Assembly: GCF_036669915.1 (NCBI RefSeq)
Contig: NC_089314.1
Coordinates: 9,831,965-9,895,964, forward strand
Length of the DNA: 64,000 bases
Origin: Pocillopora verrucosa
Lineage: Eukaryota > Cnidaria > Anthozoa > Scleractinia > Pocilloporidae
Direction of reading: 5' to 3'
The notes under the pieces were generated by a model that ran no database searches, was not told where the DNA came from, and was given only the letters and a program-made list of their open reading frames with translations. The position numbers and the translations under genes are program-made. Positions 35,974 through 48,439 of this stretch are shown here, in pieces (positions within the stretch are counted from its first letter, which is position 1; the number at the start of each line of letters is the position of its first letter).

Positions 35974-38900
35974 CTTGCAAGTATATTAAAAAGGCGAAGA
36001 TTCTTTGTTTCTTTTCCCTTTACACGATTTTGTCATCCAAAGCGGTAATTGTATTTCCTTTAAATTTAAATAATTTGAAAAGTGTTATATTAATGATTAA
36101 TGAAACAGAAACATAGGAATATGAAATTTACTAATTTTATCAGTAGAGTGTCTGCGAGTAATTCTATAATTTTCACCTTTTTAATGCGAATCAGTGAATT
36201 TCATCTTCTTGATTCCTTTTTTTTATGTGTATATGCACCTAACCACCAAAACCTTTCCCAGATTAACATAAACATTGTAAATCAAAGGAAAATTCTTGCC
36301 ATCTGTTGTTGTCGAGAGCTCTAAATTTCAAAGTTACCGCAGTATATTTGGGTTAGGAGAAAAATCACTTTGCTCCTGGATTGTTTTGACAACTGCATCC
36401 ATTCTTCAAATCATTATATTCACTTATTATGTTTCCCCGTCGGGAGAGAGAGGAAAGGTTGTCTCTCAACAATGGCAAACTCAACTACCGTAATCTGCAT
36501 TTCAAAACTAACTCTAAGAGAGGTCGTCTTGATTAGTGAACACGTGAATTGTCTGTGCGATGCAAGTCAAATTTGCAAACCTCAACAATTGCCAAAATGG
36601 TTAACTAATGACTTTCATCTCAAAAATTTTTAAAGGATTCCAAGAAAGTTCCAGGGATTTGAATTAATTTGTTCCCAAATTAAAAACGAAAGCAGCCTCT
36701 AGTGATTGACCTCTACTTCCGCTTTACATATGCGAAACTTCGTTACTCATTTCAGTGGAGAACGAAATGTTTATGAACAAATTGATTCCTCTTAACCAGA
36801 AAGCGTTTAAATAATGAAATTTCTCGCTGAGTTTGGGGTAAATTGAAGCAGAAAGTCTGGTCCATGCGAAATGAACGAATTCTCAGTGATGTTTATCCGC
36901 AGAATAGCGTGATATGTCCACAACCACTACGCAAAAGAAATTAAGATTATTCTATTCAACGGTAATATTTATCTCCCTTTAAAACCCCAACCCTGAATTT
37001 TTTTCAAGCTGCATCAGAACTACATGTTACTAACATTAATGCATGTGTAGCAGACCGTATATTTTTAAGCCATATTTAAAGTTCTATCGAAGACATCTGA
37101 CTTGAAATATTTGAGGCATATTTTTAAAACAAAGTAATCGCAGTTGCACAGATAAATCCTCAAGTGAAACAGCTCACCTGTTACTTGGCTTAAACTTGCT
37201 TACATTGAAATATTTGGAGCCTTCTTCGAAAACGAAAGTGTTCCGTTTTAGCCTGCATGTGGATCTTCAAAGAAAGGTGATCACGCCACCAGTGCATGAT
37301 GGTTTCATCAGTATTTGCTATTTTTAGCTGTTGTCATGTGTTGTCATCCTCAGGTGTTTCGAGGATTTAAATAACTTTCGGGGAAATACCCTTTGATAAA
37401 GTAGTATTGCGCATGCATGGTCTTAGAAAGTGAAAGTTTTCCTGTTTACGAAATTGCTATCTCATCATTATTTCAAAGGGCAAGACTTCTTGAATCATTT
37501 TACAGCAAGAAACTCCCGAAGCGTGTCATAGGATTCGTTGCTGTATCGACGAGTAAACCAAGGTAAGTTGAGGCTCACCAATGTGACTTGCTTCTTAAAC
37601 CTTAATGCTTCCGCGAAGTGTGTTGGAGTAAAAGTATTAAAAGGAGTCGTCCAAGGTTTAATATGGTCAAAATTACTTGAAAATCTGACTAGAGTCGTGA
37701 AGACTACCTTTTTCTAACCGCGACGAGTGCAAATGAGTGGCGAAGTGAAAATCAACTTGAGGTACATAAACACTATAACGGCCGTTTGCAATTAAACCTC
37801 TCTTGCAATCATCTAGATTTATAATTTCCTCCGTGAGTAAATTACGGATGTAAAATGCCGGCACAGACCCCTTTAGCAGGATATAAATCTCATAAAAATC
37901 ATGAGATATGGTTCGAAGAAACTGAAATTATCTACTTTTCTTCTTTCTTCGAATTAATATCAAGTACTGTTCTTCAAGATAGATGTAAGTCTCAGATATA
38001 CCTTAAAAAGTACGCTTTAAATGGATCGATCGCTAAAGAAAATTTCAAAATCTAGTGCAACAAAGTTGTATTCAGTTACCTCTTATCCTCTCGAGAAATC
38101 CAGTCGATTCAATTCCCAAAACCTGAAAAGCTTCCGAGAAACCAAAACATAACATTAACCGCCTAAAAGATCTGTCACGCAAAACTTCGTATAGATTTTC
38201 ATTTATGTCCTTGTCACTGCTTTCGGCTTGATCTCACGTAACTCTTGCAAACAACAAAATAGATTAGATTAGGACAAATGAATCCCATAAGGATATCTTT
38301 GCATCATTGATTCGAGTCAATTTGACAATTTTCGGTCATTGTTTATCGCAGCAATGAAAAAAAAATACACAGTTTTCGTTTTACTTAGAAATCGCTGAGA
38401 AAACAAACACTTGTACGTATTTAGGCCGTTTTTAATTGCTTCACTTATTCTCAGAAACAGTTTTTCGATGCGTAAGTGCCGCTCTCACTATGAGCGGTCT
38501 CCTCGACCTATCGTCGAAAAAAAAGTTTTCTTTTATTTTTTGCCCATGAAAAGGGGTTAGGACATATATTTAAAAATTGTTTAGTTGTTCTTCGCGTCGC
38601 CCCAACAAAAGTATAAATTTCACAGATTTTGTCGAGCGCATAGCGGCTGTAAGAGTATGGCTCACGGAATTCTATCTTGCTACAGGTTACAAGATGTATT
38701 CAGTTAGTTCACAGACAAAATATGGAAACTTCACCTGAAATATTTTTCATACTAGCGTGGGGGAGACCCTTCTCTTCGACCTTAATTTGCGTATCAAAAA
38801 TTCACCAATTTGTACGAAAGAATTTTCAAATGCAGGCGTTAATCGGGCTAAAAAAGCATGTCTGCGCATATTTTATACACCAATAAGGTCACCGATTGCC

Positions 38901-41080
38901 TCAAACACGCGGGAATATCATTAACTTTCATCCACCAACTTCTTAAAAACAACGCAAATCCATGTGTTTGCTCAATTGCGCTCATGTCAAAGATTATTTG
39001 CATAATTCTAAAAATTGACCAAGATCTCCTTTGCACCGTTCAAACTTCGTTTGCTTATCTTCTGCGTTGAGGATCTTAGGTTTTCATAACAACTGAATGG
39101 AGAATACATGCCGTATATGCCGAGTTGTCCTTAAACGTTGCGCAAACGTGATCGGTCGTAACGCTTGAACGCTTGCGTGACTTACAAAGTAAACAAGGGT
39201 GATCGTAAAGCGCCTTCTCGATAATCTTCGTTGAAATATCAGGTCATGAACTACACACAGTGTGGAGAAGATCAAAATTTAAGAATAGGATGTGGTGCTC
39301 TGGTCATTACAGACATATCGCGTAGCTTAAAGGACATACAAACAAGTTAAAATACGTTACAGTCTTATTTACAAAACAACACGCATACACTCTGCAATAA
39401 TTCTTGCAGTTTCTCCCGAGATTTAGCACACGGAACGCAATGAATCAGCCCTCCTTTCTGAAAATTTGTTCACATCATTAATTATTTTACGCTGTTATGG
39501 ACCACAACGGTTTTGAGCGACAAACTCAACATTTCCTTGCGACCATCAAAATCAATTGGACAAACCCAGCTTGATGTATTGCGTGACGTTATTATGCTTA
39601 TTTTTCCCGTTGTCTTATGACCTGTTTCGCGGGTTGTAAAAAGTGAAACCAAAATTAGTTAATGTAACGAATTAGAATCGTCATTTGTTAAAGTGTGTCC
39701 TTTACATTTTCAATCGCTGTCCACACAGGTGGTCTAGCCTAAAAATCATTTTTGGCTTGTGGCAACGCAAAAAGACTCTTGTCCTAAACCCTTTTCATTG
39801 GCAAAAAATAAAAGAAAACCTTTTTTCGACGGGAAGTCGAGAGGACCGCTCTTAGCGAAGGCGGCACTTAATTAGCTTTGAATCCAACGTAGATTTTGAT
39901 TATGTGAATATAACCACGGTTTGCTTCGTTTTCAGAGTTTCTGGTTTGGAAACGAAAAGATAAATTATATAATTGACCTTTCCTTAAAGACGTCAAGCCC
40001 TATCATTTAAATTTTAGAGAAAAGAAACAGTTAGTGTCTAAGTATATTTAACTCACTTATTTTAACGTCAAAAGTTGGAAACTGAAAGCTAACTTCTACT
40101 CATTTCATTTTTTCAGTCTCATTTGATGGCACAATATACCATTATTAACTCCAGGCTAGTGACGATATAAACACACCTGATATACAATGTTGACTCGACG
40201 TCTGAAAACATTTATATTTATCACCAAGAAACTATGCCTACAGATATTTCATGATATCACGTTTAAGGTACTTTCGCAGCCTACAGTCTCATAAGCCGTT
40301 GCACAGAATCCAAAATGAGACTTCTATTGTGTATAACCGTCAATCAAGGCGAAAATTTTCAGGGGTATCTCCTTGGTGTGAGGCAAAACGGAAGGAAATA
40401 AAGTGGAATTGGTTTAACTGACTATAAATTAAGTAAGGCGAAATAAATATAAATAAATATCGACGCCAGCTTTTATTTAACTAGTTGTCTTTTGAATGAC
40501 TCAGCCAAAATTTTCCATTATTTAACCCTCATGCATGAAGAATTTCTAAAAGGTGGAAAAATGTGGTGCAACATTAAGTGTTAAAAGGTGTTTTTAGCTT
40601 GATGCATTTCAGCATAGGTAATACCATGATGTCAAGTGCGATTTGGTGTTAATATGCACGAGTAAATTTTTCAAAGACAACAAAATTGAAATTGCACGAT
40701 CCCATAGGGCAAGCGCAATTTGTAGTCTTTGACATATTAACAAGTGCTTATTACCTCAAGTTGCAAGAGAAATCGTGTTATTACTTGCTACTAATGTACG
40801 TGAAAAAACGTCACAGAGTCAAGAAAGACGAAATTTTAAAAGCATACACGCTATTGGTAATTTGCACTGGTGTTATAATTTTGCACTCCTCGCGTTACAA
40901 CTTTGCACTCGTGTTACAGGATGAACTCGTTTTTAGCCAATCCAAGGCGGGTAATTTTTTCATGTACATCATTGTCAAAGAAATTTTCCATGCGTTCAGT
41001 ATTTTCTCACCAAACTTGACATAAAAACCTTGATGTTCCTTCGCAGAAAAGTTTAAAACCAACCTTCTTTTAAAACCGCA
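35974..41080. other. Divergent intergenic region between the two GBP paralogues
   Basis: About 5.1 kb between two head-to-head GBP start codons, so both promoters should lie here. The only structured feature I see is the TIR transposon at 38475-39868. The remaining open frames are short and unsupported. Confidence 0.6.
38475..39868. mobile_element. Non-autonomous DNA transposon with ~95 bp TIRs
   Basis: The left end (38475-38570, AGTGCCGCTCTCACTATGAG...) and right end (about 39775-39868) are imperfect inverted repeats. They share GAGCGGTC, TCGTCGAAAAAA, TTTTCTTTTATTTTTTGCC and AGGACA. TA flanks both ends (38473-38474 and 39869-39870), indicating a TA target duplication as in Tc1/mariner-type elements. 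The 1.2 kb interior has no frame longer than about 70 aa and no transposase motif. Confidence 0.85.
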
Positions 41081-44000
41081 ATGTCTGAACAATGTGCAGT
41101 TCCCCTTTGTCTTCCGAACAACTGCAAATGGGACGCACAGACAGGGGAGTACAGCAAGAGCACTGGCCCCAGAGAAAGCCTTTGTGTTATTGAAGCAGCC
41201 ATAGAGAGGCTCAAGAGCATCAAAGGTAGAGTTATCATTCATTGTATAATAAGCTCAGATATACATGCATTCTGATTGGTTCTCACTTATGATCTATTGG
41301 AGGACAGACGTATAGATGACGTCATCATTAAAACTCTTTTCCCGTATATTTTAATTCTTTATTATATAAAACAAATAGATTCCAAGTTGCCGTGCGTCTG
41401 TTCAGTAAGAGATCACAGAGGACGTCAAAATGTGGTAAGAACATCAGTGACACACTCGGCTGCGCCTCGTGTGCCACTTTTTTGTTCTTACCACATTTTG
41501 ACGTCATCTGTGATCTATTACTGAACAGACACACGGCAACTTGGAATCTATTTGTTAAATAGAATACTGCATGACTTTATCACTGAATGTTTCAACGTAT
41601 TTTGAGAAGATGATTGACACATCGAAGATGACTACTTAACAACAAGAGAAAAACAAAGAAAAAGAAAGAAGAAAATGAAACGAACCAGACCAAGTATAAA
41701 AAAAGAAATACAAAACGCTTTAGATATTTCCGATATAAATTAGTCTCAGTATTCTCCATATTGTTCCTAAGACATTTCCTAAGGTGTTGACAAGGAGAAT
41801 TTGTTTAAACATCAAGAGCTTCTTTAGTTCGTGATCATTTCCTTTATTATCGGGACCTTAATGTGTAATTCGGGGATGATATTGTAAGGAGAAATTAGAT
41901 GCAGGTCATAGTATTCTCTTATCGTTGTCTCTCGTTAATAAACTTGGGTCAGGGTCAACAATACCTGTTCTTTTACTTCTACAGGTCCAGTATGCGTGGT
42001 TTCCATCGCTGGTCCTTGTCGCAAAGGAAAATCGTACATCTTGAGTAAATCATTCGATCAGGGAGAAGTGTTTCCTCTTGGACATTTTCTGGATCCGGAA
42101 ACCATGGGAATCTGGATGTGGATTGTTCCAGATAAGTTTAAGGTATTTTAGAACAACAGATTCGGTGACGAAAAATACCCAAACTCTTTAACTACCGACT
42201 CAATCGGAAAAATAGATTAAGGAGCAAAGCAAGATATGCAGGAAATTTTTAGCTTGAAAATTGAGAAAGTCAGGACACAAACCTGCACAGCCGGCAAGAG
42301 TGGACCTGACAGAAACATAATCTACATTTGTTCCTGGGTTTTAGATATACACCACAACCTGCAGAACTTATGATGGTTTTTCTCTACAGTCTTCTGAAAT
42401 TTGGCTGTTTCAATACATAGCATTCGATTGTTGAGGTGAATTTAAGTCAGAGTCCGTTCTTTCGTCACTATTTTGTTTGATCTACTACAATTTGTTGCCA
42501 ACTATTTTCATCTTAAAATTAACAATTTAGTTCAATTCTTTATGGTGTAATGTAATTATGATTTCATCTAGTTTCTGATATAGAAGGTAATAAAAGCAAT
42601 ATTCTTCCATTTCTGGAAGCTAAAGGAAACAAATTCGGGTAAATTTTTATTCCATTTCCGGTATCGTTCTATTTTTGTTTTTCTTTTTCTTTTCTGAAAA
42701 GGACTCCAATGGAAAGGAATTCACAGTGGTTTTGCTTGACTCTGAAGGCATAGACGCCGTGTCAAGTGATGGATCGGACGATCACTGTATTTTTACACTG
42801 ACCATTCTTCTGGCTTCGGTACTGATTTACAACTCTGCTGGTGTACCGACCAGAACTGATCTTGACGGACTAGAGTATCCTTAATCAGAGGTTTTGCTTT
42901 GTGGGCCTTAGAATAGATGTTTATCTGGAGTAATGACCTCCTTTAACTCTCAGTTCAGTTTCAGTATTGCCGATGACTAGATAAAGGCATCTTGATTGAG
43001 TTTCTACGGAAAATGAAATATCGACTACGTCAGAAGGTCGAGGAAGTCAAATAATTATGTTTTTTTTTATGTGAAAGACGAAAGATTTTAAGCTCAGTCG
43101 TCGAATAAGAAGCATTTGAAAGAGAAAACGAAATGGATGAAATTATTTTTCTCAAGGTAGGAAAATATTTTTTCTTTGCCACGTTGGTGCCAACACGGAT
43201 AATTTCTATATTATAATAAATCTTCTACCACTTTTTCCGGCCCAATTTTCATATCGAGCTGGCTATTAAAAGTGTTTTCTTTGTATAATTTAAATAGCAA
43301 TTCTAAGTCACTGTAAATGACGTCCTGCAAATCAAATTGGTTACGAAGAGATCTTCTGACCTCCTGCAACAATGTCTCGGGAGACAAATCGAGCGAAGTG
43401 CGTGAATTACGAAAATGTAGTGTAAAAAAAAGAGAGAGAAATTACTGTTACACGAGATCAGCTAGGCACTGTGAACCACTGACATCGTCGCAGTGAAGAG
43501 CATAGATATCTAACAGATCTGGATTTCAATATGGGAGGGGTAGCTTTGTATTGTCTACCTATTTAAAATGCAAGTCAGATGATTTCTTCTATCATTTTTT
43601 CTCGAATCCTTAACATTGATCACAGCTTCATCGTGAAACTTTCTCAGCGAATTCAGCTTCGTTCGTCAGCACAAACGAGTGATCCAGTTGGTGGAGAAAG
43701 TTTGCAAGCTGATGCAAGTCAATTTCATAAAACATTTCCCTTCTTCGTCTGGCTGCTAAGAGATGTTGTGCTGTCTCTTCCAAAGGACTGTCACAGCATC
43801 AAGGATTACTTCCTGACAAGGGTGGGTTTATAAAGTTTGTTTTCAAGGATAACTTTATGCCAATTTGTTCGAGGTAACTTATTAATAAGTGTTATGTCAT
43901 TGAGGCATGAATTCCACTTTTACTGTACAGTACTTTTATTGGATAATGCCATTAAGGAAAACTCAGGATCGTTGGCATGAGTTTCATTGTTTTAACAGAT

Positions 44001-47000
44001 TGAACAGCAGAGAGAGGAAGGAAAAACACACGCTCACGAGCTACAGTGCTCATTACGAAGAGTTGCTTTTCAGTTCTGAAGTACGGCTGTCATCTTTCAA
44101 TACGGAAGCAATTCAATTGACGTTAGTTTTGTTGCATCTAGGTTTTCTTGTCCGATCCAACTTCAAAAGGCGACCAATCAAATCAAGTGGCAGAGAGTAT
44201 CTTGAACTTCTTCCCTGGGTTTGACGCTTTCAAGCTTCCTCCGCCTTCATCAGACCCGGAAGTGGTGTTGAACCTTAACAGAGACGAGGTGCAGCAAGAC
44301 GTGAACAAGTCATTTGTCCAAGGAGTTCAGGAGTTCAAGGCACTGCTTAGGTCTAAGCTATCACCTAAGCGCAGTTTTAACGATGGAGAATACGTAACTG
44401 GTGAAGGTAGGTGGATTCCTCAGCCCTCTCCCCCTTACCCTCCCTCCTCCTCCCCCCCCCCCCTTCTGCGCCCTGAATCTACTTAATTCAGGCAAACTAA
44501 ATTGAAACTTTCTTATGAGTATATGGCATCAAGGGAATGGACGCAGTGCACAGTATGACCTCTCACGGCCTAGTTGAAAATCCAGGACAAATGAAAATCA
44601 GATCCTTACTTCATAACTTATTTTCAACGAAAAGGCCTTGGGAATTGAATTGGGATCATTTCCTTCAGAGTCATTCATGTCAAGCAAGGACACCTTTTTT
44701 CCGTTTATTTTGTGACTTTGCCTTATATGGAAAATAGTCATCAGAAAAATTGATCATAGATGCAGACAGCTTTTTTAGCGCCAGATGTCCAGAGTTTCTG
44801 ATTATAAAAAATAGCTCTGAGTGTAAATTTTTAGAGCACAGCTCAAAAATTTGCGTTTTTCATAAATCCCATAAAATCTAAGCTTATAACGTTTTATAAC
44901 TTTGTAGAATTTGTACAAAAGAGACGAAATTTGAGATGGAAAACCCGCCTTTGTCATACCCGTCAAAGATATTTACTGACCGTAAATTATTTTTCCCTTT
45001 GATCTTGACTACGCAATGAATTAAATATAATTTTTCACTGAAATTAATTTTTTATCTTTTTATAATCATAGCTCTGGCAGCTCTCGTTAATATTTACGTT
45101 TCTGCCTTGAACACTCCTGGCACAGTACCCAGTGTGCAGAGTGCGTGGGAGACCTTTGTGCACACTAAGTGCACTGAGGCGAAACATGCCGCCTTAAAGG
45201 TGTATGAAAGTGTAATGACGTCAGAGCTGGATGGTTTACTGCCTTGTAACAGCGATAACATTCGTCAGGTTCAGGAAAGAGCTATTGGAGAGAGCATGAG
45301 GATTTTTCAGGAAGAAACTGTTGGAGTTTCCGCCTCGAGTAGCGAGAAGTATTTTGATGAGCTCATGGTACGACTGCAACATTACAGTGTTATTATGAAT
45401 GTGCTGATCATAAAAATTTTCTCACATAATGACCTAACAAGCTTTTGAAGATTGAAGGATATTCATCCGTGGGTAGTTCATGAATTCAATGGCATTTTGA
45501 GTACAGGTGTGGCAAATCAGCAGTTTTTCATGAGTTAGTATTGGCTCAGAGGTTCATAAGCGCAGCTCCTGTTAGGAACACTCAGTACTTTAGTGTCCTG
45601 AGGACGCCTACGTTTCATACTAAAACTACGACATTCTTATGAAATAAGCATCGTTATTTCTTTTTAGGAGAGTATGAACGAGGCGTTGAAACGATGGCAG
45701 GATGAGAACAATCGACAAACGAAAGAACAATGCCATAAATTGCTGAGGGCCTTGAAAGAAAAACACTTGGACCCCATTCTGAGGGAGCTAAGCGGCAAGG
45801 ATGGAGCATCAGTGAGCTTTGCTCAGATCATTGGTGGCTACTCAGCAATTGAACAGGGATTTAAACGTGACGCAAAGGGAGCCAAGGACATTTGCGCTCA
45901 AGTGTTTTACGAGTTTCATCCGGTAGGTGTATGTGGGATTTGTTTTGATCAATTGAAAACGTTCAAATCAGTCCAGTGCAGTCGAGCAAGATATAAGCAA
46001 AGTAGTGGGCAAACCATCGGCAAAACGAATAATCGGATTTAAGTTATAGGACATATTACTGCAAATCCCTATGTTTATTCGTGAAGCCAAATAAGTCTTC
46101 TAAACTCTTATTTGGGCATTGTAGGAAATGCAGGCAGAGATGGAGAAACACATGGCGTATCTACAACAGCTGAAAGACTTCGACGAGTCTTTGGCTTTCG
46201 AAAGACAAGAAAAGGCTCGTCAGGAGCAGGAGAGACAACGAATAGAGGTGACACTTTTAATAATTAGCGAAAGAGATACTATTGCCCACGCACATACCTA
46301 CGTGTTACCTGATTATGTCTTTTATTTCGATCAGTCTCCCTAAATTTGTTTTCTTACGCTTGTGTCAAAAAATTTTGAGGGTAAACATTTGTCGAGCGTG
46401 GAGTTACAGTAGAGTAGCTTAATGGTAATTGTACAAACTTGCCTCAAGCGCTAGCATTGGAAAAACAAAAGCAGGATTTGGTATCATGCCTTTGTCGGAG
46501 GCGTCGTGTTTTTCTTGCTGTATGTTCTTACCTCAGTTTTAAAATTATATAAAGCTTTTAAAGCACAATTTATCGTCTAAAATTTTACTTTATTGTGCAG
46601 ATTATGTATGTTATGTAAAAATTAGTAATAATAATGATGACGATTGGTGATTACAAAAATTTTAATAGTAATGGTAAAAACATGGTTTATGGAATATGCT
46701 ATAAATCCCACTGCATTTGCGGCAAAAGTTGGTTCTCATTGAAATACCGATTGCAACCTATATCAATGATGCGAAACGATTTATGATTGAACTCTAGGAA
46801 GAGAATGCTCGGTTGGAAGAGGAGAGGCGTGCAAAAGAAAAAGAGGTGGGTTTCCTCGTATCTGTTTTTTTTTTTTCGTTTGCTTTTTGGTTTATTGGGT
46901 GATTTTGTTTGTTGCCGTTGTTGCTGTTGTTTTTTGTTGTCTTTGCTTTGTTTCTTTACTTTACACGGGTGTTACTTGAAGGTAACATACAAAGTGTTAG

Positions 47001-47507
47001 CACATCATCCATGATCACTTTTTCGTGGGTTACTTCCATGTTTGTGCAATACTAATACCATTCTACCGATGTCCCTATTCCACCCCCCCCCAAGTCTGAT
47101 TAATTGCCATTTTCTCCTATGCTCCGGTTCAATTGAAAGATTGAGTAGACATAAGCTTAAAAATGTTTTAGATGTCAATTATCGAATTTTGTTTTGTGTT
47201 CCAGATGGAAATTCTGAAAGCTAAGCAAGAGGAAGACAGGAAACGCTTGGAAGAGCAGTTTAAAGCGGACATGGAAGCCCAAAGGGAGCAAATGCACAAT
47301 ATGATGACAGCAAACATGGAGGAACTGCGAAAGGATCGAGAGGCAATTGTCCAGCAGAATCAAACCTTTAAGGAGTCAATGGAGCAGATGCGGCAGTCAA
47401 TGGAAAAAAGAAATGACCAAATTGTCGAGCTTCAGAAGCAAATTGTTGCTCTCGCAAACAGACCACCTCCTCCCCCACAAAAGAGAGGAATTTGTGTTAT
47501 TTCGTAA
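41081..47507 (+). CDS. Guanylate-binding protein with CaaX box (complete, right arm)
   Basis: Ten exons: 41081-41225, 41985-42142, 42702-42874, 43626-43821, 44142-44406, 45072-45367, 45668-45922, 46125-46247, 46798-46845 and 47205-47507, giving 653 aa. The GTPase domain has P-loop GPCRKGKS (58-65), DSEG (114-117, the GBP DTEG site) and LLRD (RD at 204-205, the GBP-type guanine motif). A helical GBP C-domain follows. From residue about 497 there is a long charged coiled coil, then RPPPPPQKR and the terminal CVIS, a CaaX box predicted to be farnesylated and to anchor the protein to membranes. Exons 1-2 lie inside the spacer; exons 3-10 are in the inverted repeat. The gene is convergent with NXPE and divergent from the 30005-35973 paralogue. 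AATAAA is at 47788. A role in cell-autonomous defence is inferred from the family. Confidence 0.93.
41243..41567 (+). mobile_element. Foldback MITE, copy B
   Basis: In intron 1 of the right-arm GBP. It is nearly identical to copy A but inverted relative to the chromosome, and in the same orientation relative to its host gene. Long inverted arms meet at ACACTCGGCTGCGCCTCGTG. Homology extends from ATAATAAGCTCAG to GTTAAATAGAA. Confidence 0.88.
41658..41681 (+). promoter_or_regulatory. ISRE-like GAAANNGAAA pair in GBP intron 1
   Basis: GAAAAAGAAA at 41658-41667 and GAAAATGAAAC at 41671-41681 both match the interferon-regulatory-factor core GAAANNGAAA. They lie in a purine-rich tract, so chance matches are likely. 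The spacing and the host gene make them worth noting. Confidence 0.25.
41745..41912 (+). mobile_element. TTAA-type MITE copy in GBP intron 1
   Basis: Contains AGTCTCAGTATTCTCC, CAAGGAGAATTTGTTTAAAC, TCAAGAGCTTCTTTAGTTCG and AAGGAGAAATTAGATGCAGG. Both ends are degraded. It lies about 70 bp upstream of the P-loop exon. Confidence 0.75.
42875..43625 (+). other. U12-type GT-AG intron of right-arm GBP
   Basis: The donor is GTATCCTTAA at 42875, against consensus RTATCCTTT. The branch site TCCTTAAC is at 43607-43614, with A43613 12 nt from the AG ending at 43625. It interrupts the GTPase domain between DGLE and FIVKLSQR, in phase 2. Confidence 0.82.
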
Positions 47508-48439
47508 AAGCACGGTCAGTTTATCTTTCACATAACACCTGACTCCAAATATAAAACATTTCTTGTGTTCAAAAGGGGCTGCTGATGGTGATATAAGCGA
47601 CTATAACCACGTAAGGGGCTATAAAAATCCTGTAAGTTGCAGTAGACTGCCGGTGATATAAACGACTACTGTCGAAACCCATCAGATTATTTCTATTTAA
47701 GTTACATGCCATTATTTCAGATTTTCAGAGGCTTAACGACCTCTAGAAAGCTGTGGAATATATCTATGTTATAACTGACTTGATTACAATAAACAGGTGT
47801 TAAAAAAAAGTCTGCATGGTTTTATAATGAAGATCCTAAATCTTATGGTATCATCACTTTAGAGGTACCGTTTGTGCGATCAAAATGGGAAATGTGTTGG
47901 CTTGTGCAGCATATGTTATAGAAGATAGCTGAACATTCCACAGAAGTCCAGCAATGGTCACCTAACAAATTTAAGATGAAACTACTTGCACGTGAGTTTG
48001 GTTAGGAGACAACTATATCGTGTTAATAGAGGCCCTGTCGCTTACTAAAGACACAATAAGGAGTCGTATCGAGATGACTTTTTAAGCAAGCTAAGGCTAA
48101 CAGGTATGAAATGTCTATGCCAGTTCCTGGGCAAACCTCAACATTGTATTCGAGAATATTGCTTGAAAATGAACGGCTTTAATGCATTAGGGAAAAGATG
48201 ATGATCATTATTGGACTAAGATGACTTGAATGCGAGGAAAGATCCACAAGCTATTGTGCAACTGTGGGAAAACGCCCTTTGAGTTGATAAAAACGTTATC
48301 TATTTGTATTAATCAAAAGGCAAAGAAACATCTTAACAAGAGAGTTATGGCTTAACTAAAGCAGTGATCCTCTCTTATAGAAGGTAACAGTATGATCCTC
48401 TCTTTCTCACGGTCTGTAAGGCATCACTGAAGAACTCCG
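47508..48439. other. Convergent intergenic region GBP/NXPE (right)
   Basis: Mirror of 11181-12112. It holds the 3' flanks of both genes, with AATAAA at 47788. Part of it (from about 48190) is repeated a third time at 63690-64000. Confidence 0.65.

Noticed and set aside
37673..37864. 63-aa minus-strand frame upstream of the GBP pair
   Set aside because: It looks protein-like in composition but has no partner exons or known motif; not supported.
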